Assembly (NCBI GenBank): GCA_020831845.1
Contig: JAFIFV010000055.1
Span: 1 to 34,695 of the forward strand
Origin: Ectothiorhodospiraceae bacterium
Lineage (GTDB): Bacteria; Pseudomonadota; Gammaproteobacteria; Nitrococcales; Aquisalimonadaceae
DNA: 34,695 nucleotides
Direction of reading: 5' to 3'
In this document: positions 6,613-14,039 of the stretch, piece after piece
Layout: each line of letters opens with the position of its first letter
How positions within the stretch are numbered: the first letter of the stretch is position 1
Translations under genes and position numbers: made by a program
The notes under the pieces: model-generated
What the model saw: the letters and a program-made list of their open reading frames with translations, nothing else
Databases searched by the model: none
Told to the model about the DNA's origin: nothing

Positions 6613-7071
6613 ATGAAACGAGTTTCCGCAGGTTTGCTGGGCCTGGCTCTGCTGCTCCCGGGCATCGCCATGGCCGACAGCCGACTGGCCGAGCGCGCCC
6701 TGATCGGAGGCGCCATTGGCGGTGCTGTCGGAGGCTATCTGGGCGCGGAATTCGGCGGCCGCGACGGCGCCATGATCGGCGGCGCGCTGGGGGGTCTGAC
6801 CGGAACGGCCATCGCCACCGAGCGTCACTCCGGCAGCCGCCATGTGACGCATTACCACGGCCATCACAGCCGGCCCAGGAGCCGCAGCCACTATCACTCC
6901 CATTACCACGCCCCCCCGCGGCATTACCGGCACCACTCCAGGCACCATGATCCGCGCTTCAAGTCGCGGTCGCGGCATCGGGCACAGCAGCATTACCACT
7001 ATCACTATCACCAGCACGCCCCGCGCCGGGGAAGCTGCCCGCCCGGCCTGGCAAGACAGGGGCGCTGCTAG
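6613..7071 (+). CDS. Secreted glycine-zipper protein with histidine-rich tail
   Basis: The 152-residue product starts with a signal peptide (1-21, cut after GIAMA). Next comes a glycine-zipper pair at about 30-68 (GGAIGGAVGGYLG, then GGALGGLTG), typical of envelope proteins that insert as a helical hairpin. The last ~80 residues are extreme: about 21 His with many Tyr, Arg and Ser, in patterns such as HYHSHYH and HYHYHYHQH. The tail may bind metal or polyanion; that is inference. The start at 6613 follows aggag at 6601-6605; a longer frame from 6193 is rejected as antisense to pdeM. It lies between pdeM and the helicase remnant and diverges from pdeM with a 91-base gap. Confidence 0.8.
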   Translation: MKRVSAGLLGLALLLPGIAMADSRLAERALIGGAIGGAVGGYLGAEFGGRDGAMIGGALGGLTGTAIATERHSGSRHVTHYHGHHSRPRSRSHYHSHYHAPPRHYRHHSRHHDPRFKSRSRHRAQQHYHYHYHQHAPRRGSCPPGLARQGRC

Positions 7072-7140
7072 CACGTTGCCCCACTGGAAGAGGGGCAGGA
7101 TGCCCGAGGCACGGCGATGCGGCAACGGTCGCTTCGTTCC

Positions 7141-7353
7141 GGTCACCGCAGTGAGGTTTGCTTCCGGACTGTCGGCGAGAGGGACCTCGCCGACAAGCCT
7201 ACATGGGTGAGGCCGATCAAGGGAAAGCACTGCTTTCCCCGGCCGAACGGGCTGGACACGAATGGCCAGCCCCGGTCCTGCAAGCGTTGCATGGAATGCA
7301 TAGCGCCGCAGGGGTTCACGGCGTGTCCGGAAGCAAACCTCACTGCGGCGACC
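7141..7353. repeat. Composite element with 28-bp inverted ends
   Basis: The left arm (7141-7168) starts ggtcaccgcagtgaggtttg. The right arm (7326-7353) is its reverse complement at 27 of 28 positions. Between them lie the AGGGAC hairpin (7170-7195) and about 130 further bases with no frame of interest. The layout is MITE-like, but I see no convincing flanking target duplication. Confidence 0.6.
7153..7199 (+). repeat. 47-base direct repeat with AGGGAC hairpin, copy 3
   Basis: Identical to 188-234. The perfect 10-bp stem is at 7170-7179 and 7186-7195 with loop agggac. It lies partly inside the left arm of the 28-bp inverted repeat. Confidence 0.8.
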
Positions 7354-7392
7354 TGCGCATGGTGACTCCGCTTTATCCGGCTTCGCCGGGTT

Positions 7393-8560
7393 CAGGTACT
7401 TCACCCGCATCATGCTGTCGGAGGTAATCGTTCCCACCGCCATGCGGTGGAAACGGGCGATGCGTTGGTCCGTCACCCGGTAGACGCCCCCTCCACCACC
7501 ACCTTGCGATACTGCGGGTAGGCCTTCAGTGTGCTGCCACCGGTGGTGATGAAATCCAGCGCCCAGCGCCATTCGGCCTCTGTGAGTTCGCGGTAGGCAT
7601 GCGTGGAGCGAACCTCTGCGAGCTGTGCGTCGTCGGTGAACCCCGGGCCGAGTGCCAGCGTGACCAGATGCTGCACCAGAACATCCAGGGACCGCTCCTG
7701 GGGCCGGCGGGCCTCCAGCAGCGCTCATGCCATAACTCGGCCTGGGATCGCGTATTGGTGAACAGCAGCGTGCTGCGAGCCCGCTCCAACGCATCCATGA
7801 CCTGGAGCAGCAGCATCGTGCCCAGGTGCCCGGCCCAGGGGAAACGTTCCATGCGCTCCGGGATCAGGCTGGAGATCCGCGTCTGCTTGGGCAGCAGTCC
7901 CTGGATCAGTCGGGCCTGGCCGGCACCTCCCAGCAGCACCTCCGCAGCCTGATCCAGGTTACCCGGCGTGGCCGACACGCCCCAGCTCCGCAGCACCGGG
8001 CACAGGGTTCGCAGATGCGCCAGGCAGAGTTCCAGCTGAACGCCTCTCTTGCTGCCCATCAGCTCGTGCCATTCGTCAACCACGACGCTGCGCAGATGTC
8101 GCAGTCGTTGATGGGCCTCGCGGTCGCTCAGCAACAGCGACAAGCTCTCCGGCGTGGTCACCAGCACGGTGGGCAGGCGTCGGCACTGGCGGGCCTATAC
8201 TGACTGCGCGGTGTCCCCCGTGCGCTGTTCGATGGTCCAGTCCAGCCCGAGGGCCTCCGCGCTCGCCTGCAAATACCCGGTGGTATCCGCGGCCAGCGCC
8301 CTCAGCGGCGTGATCCACAACACAGTCAACGGGGGCGGCTGCGATCCCGCATCGGCCCGCAAACCCTCCAGCACGGGCCCGAACTACGCCGCCAGGGTCT
8401 TGCCGGTACCGGTGGGCGCATGGATCAGCCCGCTTTCTCCATCCAGATAGGCCTGCCATGCCTGGCGCTGGAAATCGAACGGCCGCCAGCCATGCTCCCG
8501 GAACCAGGATTCGATGCGCTGCAAGGGGGAGGCGGTGATTGCCGAGGCCATAGCTGGCAT
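7393..8560 (-). pseudogene. Degraded ligase-associated DEXH helicase (Lhr family)
   Basis: Intact relatives are ATP-dependent 3'-5' helicases of over 800 residues that work with the neighbouring ligase, exonuclease and PdeM. From the ATG at 8560 the remnant shows the Lhr N-terminus, motif I APTGTGKT, motif II DEWH and motif III SATPG. Damage visible in the sequence: an in-frame TAG at 8384-8386 just after GTGKTLAA, where Trp would fit; a second in-frame TAG at 8195-8197; a one-base loss near 7725 after AELWHE; a fusion near 7705 joining LLEARR to ERSLDVLVQHL, which from the known family order drops about 100 residues with motifs IV-VI; and another frameshift near 7490 after RKVVVE. Similarity ends at MRVKYL (codon 7393-7395), where repeat sequence begins, so the C-terminal half is gone. 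It is non-functional unless a second copy exists elsewhere. Confidence 0.9.
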
Positions 8561-8607
8561 TATGACCCGCAGACGTCCACCGGGTTCCGATGCGAAGGTT
8601 GGTGTAA

Positions 8608-9219
8608 ATGCGCTATTCGTGGCTATTGCTGGTCCTGGTCCTGCTTCCCGTTCAGGGCTTTGCACAGCCGTTCGGCCGGGCGGTGGCCTTCGAGGCGGAA
8701 CGCCGCATGTTCATCGGTATTGGTGGTGCCACCTCGCAGAGCCGCTTCCGGGCAGACGGCGAGGCCGGCGGCAATCTCAATACGCTGTCCGATACGCCGG
8801 TGCTGCGCGTCGGCCGATACGGACGCCCTACCCGCTACGGCGTCGACCTGATGCGGGTGAACTATAACGAAGCGGAAACCTGGTATGGGACGGCCTTCCT
8901 GGACCTGGTCATTCCCGGCGGCGAGATGTTCAGCGGCTATGTCGGTGTGGCCGCAGGGTGGGGCAGCATGCGCTGGCGCCGCAACGATGTGCTGGGCGGC
9001 GACGGCAACTTCGGCGCCAAGGGTACGCGCACCGGCAGCTGGCTGGCCGGCTTTCGGGCCGGGGGTCTGATCGAGGTGACGGACCTCGTACAGGTGGAGA
9101 TCGGCTACCGCTTCCTGTTCGCCGATTTCGAGGAACGCTTCAGCGACGGCACCACCACCGTCACCGCCGTGAGCAAGAACCAGCGCGCGGTCCATGCCGG
9201 GGTGAACTTCCGCTTCTGA
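8608..9219 (+). CDS. Outer-membrane beta-barrel protein, uncharacterised
   Basis: The 203-residue product has a clear signal peptide (1-19, [19 protein letters not shown]) and ends in NFRF. A terminal Phe after alternating residues is the usual signal for beta-barrel assembly. The body alternates polar and hydrophobic residues with many Gly and aromatic residues (for example [18 protein letters not shown] at about 153-170), as in small OmpA/OmpW-like barrels. No enzymatic motif is seen. It diverges from the helicase remnant (47 bases apart) and converges on the ligase gene with only 6 bases between stops, so it is wedged into the repair cassette without sharing its strand. Confidence 0.82.
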   Translation: MRYSWLLLVLVLLPVQGFAQPFGRAVAFEAERRMFIGIGGATSQSRFRADGEAGGNLNTLSDTPVLRVGRYGRPTRYGVDLMRVNYNEAETWYGTAFLDLVIPGGEMFSGYVGVAAGWGSMRWRRNDVLGGDGNFGAKGTRTGSWLAGFRAGGLIEVTDLVQVEIGYRFLFADFEERFSDGTTTVTAVSKNQRAVHAGVNFRF

Positions 9220-9225
9220 CACGAT

Positions 9226-10827
9226 TCAGGAGGGTTGTTCCGGCAACAGCGCCCTCACCTGCTCCAGCGTGTCCGCATCCTTGATGCCAAGATCATGTCG
9301 CCAGCGGCTGATACGCGGAAAGCGCAAGGCCACCCCCGATTTGTGGCGGGAGGATTCGGCGATGCCTTCGAAGGCCAGCTCGAACACCTGGTCCGCACGC
9401 ACCGACCGCACCGGCCCGAAGCGCTCAATCGTGTTGCCGCGAATCCAGCGGTCCAGCGCTTCTATCTCGACGTTGTCCAGACCGGAGTAGGCCTTGGCCA
9501 CCGGCACCAGGGTCTCGCCGCTCCAGACACCAAAGGTGTAATCCGTGAACAGGCTGGAACGACGTCCGTGGCCAGGCTGGGCATACAGCATCACGGCATC
9601 GATGGTGAGCGGATCCAGCTTCCACTTCCACCAGTCGCCACGGGTGCGGCCGACCCGGTAGGGAGAGCCCAGGCGCTTCAGCATCAGCCCCTCGGTACCC
9701 AATTCCCGCGCCTGCTCCCGGTGCGCTGCCAGTTCCGTCCAGGAGTTCGCGGCCAGGGGACGAGAGACCCGAATCGCACCCTCCATGCCGTTCAGCAAGG
9801 CTTCCATCCGCTGTCGCCGCTGCCCCAGCGGATGCTGGCGACAGTCTTCGCCCCGCCACTCCAGCAGATCGTAGGCCAGAAAGAGGGCCGGCACCTCGCG
9901 CAGCATTCTGGCGGACGGTTTCAGCCGACCGATGCGCCGCTGCAGCTGATGGAAAGGCGCCGGCGCGTCGTCGATCCAGATCAGGATCTCGCCGTCCAGC
10001 ACGACCCCGTCCGGAAGGCGTTCGGCCGCCTCTTCGATTTCCGGGAACCGCCCTTCCATCAGGTCCTCCCCGCGGGACCAGAGATAGCAATCGCCGTTCC
10101 GGCGCAGCAACTGTCCACGGATGCCGTCCCACTTCCACTCCGCCTGCCATTCGGCGACCGGCCCCAGCGATGCCGGCTTCCCCTCCAGGGGGGAGGCGAG
10201 GAAAAACGGGTACGGTCGCGAGGCATCCTCGCCCCGGTCTTCCGGGTCCAGCAGGTCGCCAAAGGCGGCGGCCGTCGGCTCCCAGTGGCCCATCAGCCGA
10301 TGGGTGACCGTGGCCGCATCCAGTCCGCTGGCCTGTGCCAGCGCCCTCACCACCAGCCGCCGCGAAACCCCGACCCGGAATGCACCAGTCAGCATCTTGT
10401 TCAGCACGAATCGGCCGCCGGTGGGCAATTCGGCCCACCAGGCCGTCACCGCATGCTGTCGCTGCTCCGGCTCCATGCCCCGCAGTGCAAGCAGCCGCTC
10501 CCCCACCCAGCGGTGCAGCGGCATGTCCTCGCTTTCCGGTGGCGCCAGTTCGCTGTCCAGCAACAGTGCGAGCGTCTCGGCCAGGTCACCCACCGACGCG
10601 TAGGTTTCTTCCAGCAGCCAGTCCGGCATCCCGGTGGCCGCCAGCACCCATTGCTTCAGCTCTGCGGTCGGCACCAGGCGTTTCAGCCGTCGCCCGGTCA
10701 GGAAGTAGACAGCCCAGGCGGCGTCTTCTGGTGGTGCGGATTCGAAGTAGCTGCGCATGGCCGCTACCTTCGCGCCGGTGGCGTTAGTTTCGTCCAGTGC
10801 CTGGTAGAGTGCGGTGAACCGCTGCAT
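9226..10827 (-). CDS. ATP-dependent DNA ligase of the ligase-associated damage response cassette
   Basis: The enzyme seals DNA nicks through a ligase-AMP intermediate. The 533-residue protein has an N-terminal DNA-binding domain (about 1-205). The nucleotidyltransferase domain follows, with motif I EWKWDGIRGQ (the AMP-accepting lysine is K232), motif III/IIIa LDGEILIW (277-284) and motif V GLMLKR followed by WWKWKL. A C-terminal OB domain contains RFPRISRWRHD. This matches the 'cisplatin damage response' ligase group found with PdeM, Lhr and the exonuclease. Its ATG overlaps the exonuclease stop (TGATG at 10825-10829), so the two are translationally coupled with the exonuclease first. Confidence 0.96.
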   Translation of the reverse strand: MQRFTALYQALDETNATGAKVAAMRSYFESAPPEDAAWAVYFLTGRRLKRLVPTAELKQWVLAATGMPDWLLEETYASVGDLAETLALLLDSELAPPESEDMPLHRWVGERLLALRGMEPEQRQHAVTAWWAELPTGGRFVLNKMLTGAFRVGVSRRLVVRALAQASGLDAATVTHRLMGHWEPTAAAFGDLLDPEDRGEDASRPYPFFLASPLEGKPASLGPVAEWQAEWKWDGIRGQLLRRNGDCYLWSRGEDLMEGRFPEIEEAAERLPDGVVLDGEILIWIDDAPAPFHQLQRRIGRLKPSARMLREVPALFLAYDLLEWRGEDCRQHPLGQRRQRMEALLNGMEGAIRVSRPLAANSWTELAAHREQARELGTEGLMLKRLGSPYRVGRTRGDWWKWKLDPLTIDAVMLYAQPGHGRRSSLFTDYTFGVWSGETLVPVAKAYSGLDNVEIEALDRWIRGNTIERFGPVRSVRADQVFELAFEGIAESSRHKSGVALRFPRISRWRHDLGIKDADTLEQVRALLPEQPS

Positions 10828-11831
10828 CAGTCATCCGCCTCGCCGCTGTAGGGCGTGACCAGCGGCGCGGCATCCACCCTTTCGATTTCCCGCAGATAGC
10901 GAACCAGCACATCGGTGCGGCCATGCGTGGCAAGCACACGCTGCGCGCCAGTTTCCCGGATGGTGCGAATCAGCGACGGCCAGTCGGCATGATCGGAGAC
11001 GATGAACCCCCGGTCGTATCCGCGCCGACGGCGGTTGCCCCGTACGCGCATCCAGCCGGAGGCGAAACCGCTGACGTGACTGCGGAAGCGGCGCATCCAC
11101 GGACTGCCCGCGGCCGACGGGGGCGCCAGTATCAATGCGCGCGAGAAATCATGGCGAGCCGGAAGTTCGCTGACCGGCTCAGTCGGAAGCATGGCAACGC
11201 CGGCTTCCCGGTAGGTACGGGTCAGCGGCACCATGGCGCCATGCAGATAAACGGTGTCAGCCGTATGCGCCGCCAGTTCCGCCAGCAACCGCTGGGCCTT
11301 GCCAAGCGCGTAGCAGAACAGCACGGAGGCCTTGCCCGCCTCGGCGTTCTGCTGCCACCACTCGTGGATGTCCACCGCCACCAGGCTGGCAGGGCGCCAA
11401 CGATAGATGGGCAAGGCAAAGGTCGCCTCGGTGATGAAGGTGTCGCAGGGCACCACCTCGAACGGCGCGCAGGTCGGATCGGGATCGCGTTTGAAATCGC
11501 CGGACGCCACCCAGACACGGTCGCCCAGTTCCACGCGCACCTGCGACGACCCTAGTATGTGTCCGGCGGGATGCAGCGACACCCAGGCCCTGCCCATCCG
11601 GAAACGCCGGCCATAGCCGACGCCGCGCAACAGACTGCCCCGCGGCAAGCGGCTGCGCAGCAGCGCCAGACCGTCATGGCTCGACACATAGACGCCCATG
11701 CCACCCCGGGCGTGGTCGCCATGGGCATGGGTGATCACGGCCCGCTGCACCGGCCGCCAGGGGTCGATGTGAAAGCCGCCGGCCGGGCAGTAGAGGCCTG
11801 CGGGCGATAGCTGGATCAGGTCCTCCGCCAT
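10827..11831 (-). CDS. Ligase-associated DNA damage response exonuclease (metallo-beta-lactamase/beta-CASP fold)
   Basis: A 334-residue predicted nuclease of the beta-CASP group, related to SNM1/Artemis and to KU-independent ligase-linked exonucleases. The zinc-binding motif 2 is THAHGDH (34-40), giving H35, H37, D39 and H40. Further ligands are H91 in HPAGHILGS and D112 in ASGDFKRD. SDHADW and THGRTDV near the C-terminus supply the beta-CASP histidines. It is the first gene of the exonuclease-ligase pair and overlaps the ligase start by one base. The cassette partners PdeM and the broken helicase lie further downstream on the same strand. It diverges from the phasin gene across a 151-base regulatory gap. 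Confidence 0.95.
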   Translation of the reverse strand: MAEDLIQLSPAGLYCPAGGFHIDPWRPVQRAVITHAHGDHARGGMGVYVSSHDGLALLRSRLPRGSLLRGVGYGRRFRMGRAWVSLHPAGHILGSSQVRVELGDRVWVASGDFKRDPDPTCAPFEVVPCDTFITEATFALPIYRWRPASLVAVDIHEWWQQNAEAGKASVLFCYALGKAQRLLAELAAHTADTVYLHGAMVPLTRTYREAGVAMLPTEPVSELPARHDFSRALILAPPSAAGSPWMRRFRSHVSGFASGWMRVRGNRRRRGYDRGFIVSDHADWPSLIRTIRETGAQRVLATHGRTDVLVRYLREIERVDAAPLVTPYSGEADD

Positions 11832-11900
11832 TCCGCACCTTCGCTAATCGAGATTGAAAGCAGAGACCGGGAACGGGGGAAACGGTTCGCCAAGAAAATA

Positions 11901-11940
11901 TTGCAACGCACAAAATTCAATGTTATGTTGCACTGCAACA
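11901..11940 (+). promoter_or_regulatory. Phasin promoter with probable PhaR operator
   Basis: A sigma-70-like promoter can be drawn with -35 TTGCAA (11901-11906), a 17-base spacer and -10 TATGTT (11924-11929). The perfect palindrome tgttgcactgcaaca (11926-11940) covers the -10 and likely start site, the usual position of a repressor. TGC/GCA-rich palindromes before phasin genes are bound by PhaR, which leaves DNA when PHA granules form. No phaR gene is in the window, so the regulator's identity is inference. Confidence 0.6.
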
Positions 11941-11982
11941 GGGGATGGTCCCTGCCGACATTTCCGCTAAGAGGTATTTACC

Positions 11983-12345
11983 ATGTACGACGACATCATC
12001 AAGCAAGCCAACAGCCAGCTGGAACAGTTCATCGCCCCGAGCCGCAAGGTGAGCGGCCTGTACGTGGACTATTTCGCCAAGCTGACCGCCTACAACCTGG
12101 AAGCGGCCAAGGCCTACTCCGACCTGAGTGTCGAGCAGCTGCGCTCCCTGAGCAAGGTCTCCGACGTCAAGAGCCTGCAGTCCTTCGTGGACAGCCAGAC
12201 CAAGACCGCCAAGACCATCAGCGAGAAGCTGAGCCAGGACGCCAACACGCTGGCCGGCCTGGGCAAGGACTTCAGCGCCGAGCTGCAGAAGGTCGCTCAG
12301 GAAAACGTGACCACGCTCAGCAACAAGGCTGCCAAGGCCGCCTAA
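11983..12345 (+). CDS. phaP: Phasin family protein (PHA granule-associated)
   Basis: Phasins coat intracellular polyhydroxyalkanoate granules and control their number and size. The 120-residue product is almost wholly amphipathic helix, with no signal peptide, ends in an Ala/Lys-rich KAAKAA, and carries the family pattern of an N-terminal segment (YFAKLTAYNLEAAKAYSDLS, about 30-49) followed by a heptad-like SVEQLRSLSKV region. Codon use is strongly biased, as in highly expressed genes. A Shine-Dalgarno-like taagagg precedes the ATG at 11983. The gene has its own promoter/operator and a strong terminator, so it is monocistronic. No PHA synthase is in the window, but a PhaJ-like hydratase is at 4142. 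Confidence 0.9.
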   Translation: MYDDIIKQANSQLEQFIAPSRKVSGLYVDYFAKLTAYNLEAAKAYSDLSVEQLRSLSKVSDVKSLQSFVDSQTKTAKTISEKLSQDANTLAGLGKDFSAELQKVAQENVTTLSNKAAKAA

Positions 12346-12383
12346 GCTGACCGTGCACTGACGGGGCTCTGCCCTGCCAGACC

Positions 12384-12413
12384 AAACCGCGCCTCCGGGC
12401 GCGGTTTTTTTTT
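12384..12413 (+). terminator. Rho-independent terminator of the phasin gene
   Basis: A 10-bp perfect stem (aaaccgcgcc 12384-12393 with ggcgcggttt 12398-12407), a 4-base loop and a run of nine T (12405-12413). This is the clearest intrinsic terminator in the window. Confidence 0.93.
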
Positions 12414-12483
12414 GCGCAAGAAACGGGATGCGCGCAAGTTGCGTCAGCGGTAACGTGTCCTCAGCATGAATGAGGATGCAGCC

Positions 12484-13359
12484 ATGTCCCAGCACGCCGA
12501 TATCGTTGCCTCGCTGTGCCGCCACATCGACATCTCGACGCAGCCCCCCTCACTGGAGGAGCTGGCCCGGCTGGCCGGCTGGAGCAGTTACCATACCCAT
12601 CGCGTTTTTCGCCAGATCACCGGGCTCACGCCGCGGGCCTACGCCGAGGCCCGGCGGGGCGAACGGGTACGGCAACGGCTCGCCCAGGGCGATAGCGTCA
12701 CCGATACCGTCTACGAGGTGGGCTACGGTTCCAGCAGCCGGTTCTACGCAGCGGCAACGCGGCTGCTGGGAATGACACCAAGCCGATACCGCGCCGGCGG
12801 TGCGGGGGAGCAAATCCTGTTCGCCGTTGGGCAGTGCTCGCTGGGGGCGATCCTGGTGGCAGCCAGCCAGCAAGGCGTCTGCGCCATCAGCCTTGGCGAC
12901 GACCCGGATACGCTGGTCAGGGAACTCCAGGACCGCTTCCCGCAGGCCAACCTGCAGGGTGGCGACGACGCCTTCGAGAACCTGGTCGCCGCCGTCGTCG
13001 GTTTCGTGGAAGCCCCGGAGGTGGGGCTGGACCTGCCGCTGGATATCCGCGGCACCGTTTTCCAGCAGCGCGTATGGCAGGCGTTGCGGGATATTCCTCC
13101 GGGGGAAACGGTCAGCTATACCGAGCTGGCACACAGGCTCGGTGCCCCGTCGGCGGTGCGTGCCGTGGCCGGAGCTTGTGCGGCGAACCGGCTGGCGGTG
13201 GCAATCCCCTGTCATCGTGTGGTGCGCACCGACGGCGGGCTGGCCGGCTACTACTGGGGCGTCGCACGCAAGCGCGAGTTGCTGCGGCGGGAGCGCGACA
13301 AGAGCAACGCTGGCAATTGCGATGACGATGGATCTGTTCGACACGCTGGAAACCGGTAA
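12484..13359 (+). CDS. AraC-type regulator fused to O6-methylguanine-DNA methyltransferase (Ada-like, no N-terminal Ada domain)
   Basis: This fusion repairs O6-methylguanine by moving the methyl group to its own cysteine and probably regulates alkylation-response genes. Numbered from 12484 (291 residues), an AraC HTH pair spans about 19-105 (SLEELARLAGWSSYHTHRVF, then SVTDTVYEVGYGSSSRF). The MGMT domain follows, with active site PCHRV (C243) and the upstream VRAVAGACAANR helix. The zinc-binding N-terminal domain of E. coli Ada, which senses methylphosphotriesters, is absent. The start at 12484 is preferred over 12466 because gagg lies 8 bases before it. The 3' end overlaps alkB by 38 bases, recalling the ada-alkB operon of E. 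coli. The extra tail after RKRELLRRER may be non-essential. Confidence 0.93.
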   Translation: MSQHADIVASLCRHIDISTQPPSLEELARLAGWSSYHTHRVFRQITGLTPRAYAEARRGERVRQRLAQGDSVTDTVYEVGYGSSSRFYAAATRLLGMTPSRYRAGGAGEQILFAVGQCSLGAILVAASQQGVCAISLGDDPDTLVRELQDRFPQANLQGGDDAFENLVAAVVGFVEAPEVGLDLPLDIRGTVFQQRVWQALRDIPPGETVSYTELAHRLGAPSAVRAVAGACAANRLAVAIPCHRVVRTDGGLAGYYWGVARKRELLRRERDKSNAGNCDDDGSVRHAGNR

Positions 13360-13966
13360 GGAGCGGCTTGCTCCTGGTGCGGTGCTGCTGCGCGGTTTCG
13401 CCGCCGGCCAGGATGCAACGCTGCAGGAACACATCAGTCGCATCGCCGGACAGGCGCCGTTTCGGCAAATGGTCACGCCCGGCGGGTTTCGGATGTCGGT
13501 GGCGATGACCAGCTGCGGAGACCTGGGCTGGATCACGGACCGCAGGGGCTACCGTTACAGCCCGATGGATCCGGCCAGCGGCCGGCCGTGGCCGCGGATT
13601 CCGGAACCCTGGCTGGAACTGGTCGCGGCGGCCGCGGCGGAGGCCGGCTTTCCCGGCTTCGTCCCCGATGCCTGCCTGATCAACCGCTATGTGCCAGGGG
13701 CCCGGATGTCCTTGCACCAGGATCGGGACGAACGGGATTACAACCACCCCATCGTGTCGGTATCACTGGGCGTGCCCGCGGTTTTCCAGTTCGGCGGCGA
13801 GCGACGGAAAGACCGACCGCTTCGCGTCCGGCTGGCGCACGGCGACGTGGTCGCCTGGGGCGGGCCGGCGCGGCTGCGCTATCATGGCATACTCACCGTG
13901 AAGTCCGCGCACCACCCGTTCGCCGGCAGTGACCGCATCAACCTGACCTTCCGCAAGGCCGGTTGA
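13322..13966 (+). CDS. alkB: DNA oxidative demethylase AlkB
   Basis: An Fe(II)/2-oxoglutarate dioxygenase that removes methyl groups from 1-methyladenine and 3-methylcytosine. The 214-residue length is close to the 216 of E. coli AlkB. Iron ligands are H132 and D134 (LHQDRD) and H188 (RYHGI); the 2-oxoglutarate-binding arginines are R205 and R211 (SDRINLTFR). The nucleotide-recognition lid with MTSCGDLGW is at 62-70. ATG codons at 13322 and 13328 are both possible; 13322 is used. The gene starts inside the Ada-like gene, so expression is coupled. Together with the cassette at 5.9-11.8 kb it makes this stretch rich in DNA repair. Confidence 0.96.
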   Translation: MTMDLFDTLETGKERLAPGAVLLRGFAAGQDATLQEHISRIAGQAPFRQMVTPGGFRMSVAMTSCGDLGWITDRRGYRYSPMDPASGRPWPRIPEPWLELVAAAAAEAGFPGFVPDACLINRYVPGARMSLHQDRDERDYNHPIVSVSLGVPAVFQFGGERRKDRPLRVRLAHGDVVAWGGPARLRYHGILTVKSAHHPFAGSDRINLTFRKAG

Positions 13967-14039
13967 TCCCCGGCTGGCTGGACGCCCGCGCGTTGGCGGG
14001 ACACAATCAAGGCACGCCGGATGAAGAAGGGACAAGGGC

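Larger units (their letters stand above)
7072..7392. other. Repeat block at the truncated end of the helicase gene
   Basis: There is no gene in this gap. It holds a 28-bp inverted repeat (7141-7168 with 7326-7353), the 47-base repeat and hairpin also found at 188-234, and shorter segments shared with 148-170 and 244-261. The block begins where similarity of the helicase remnant to its family stops, so it marks the breakpoint. Confidence 0.75.
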
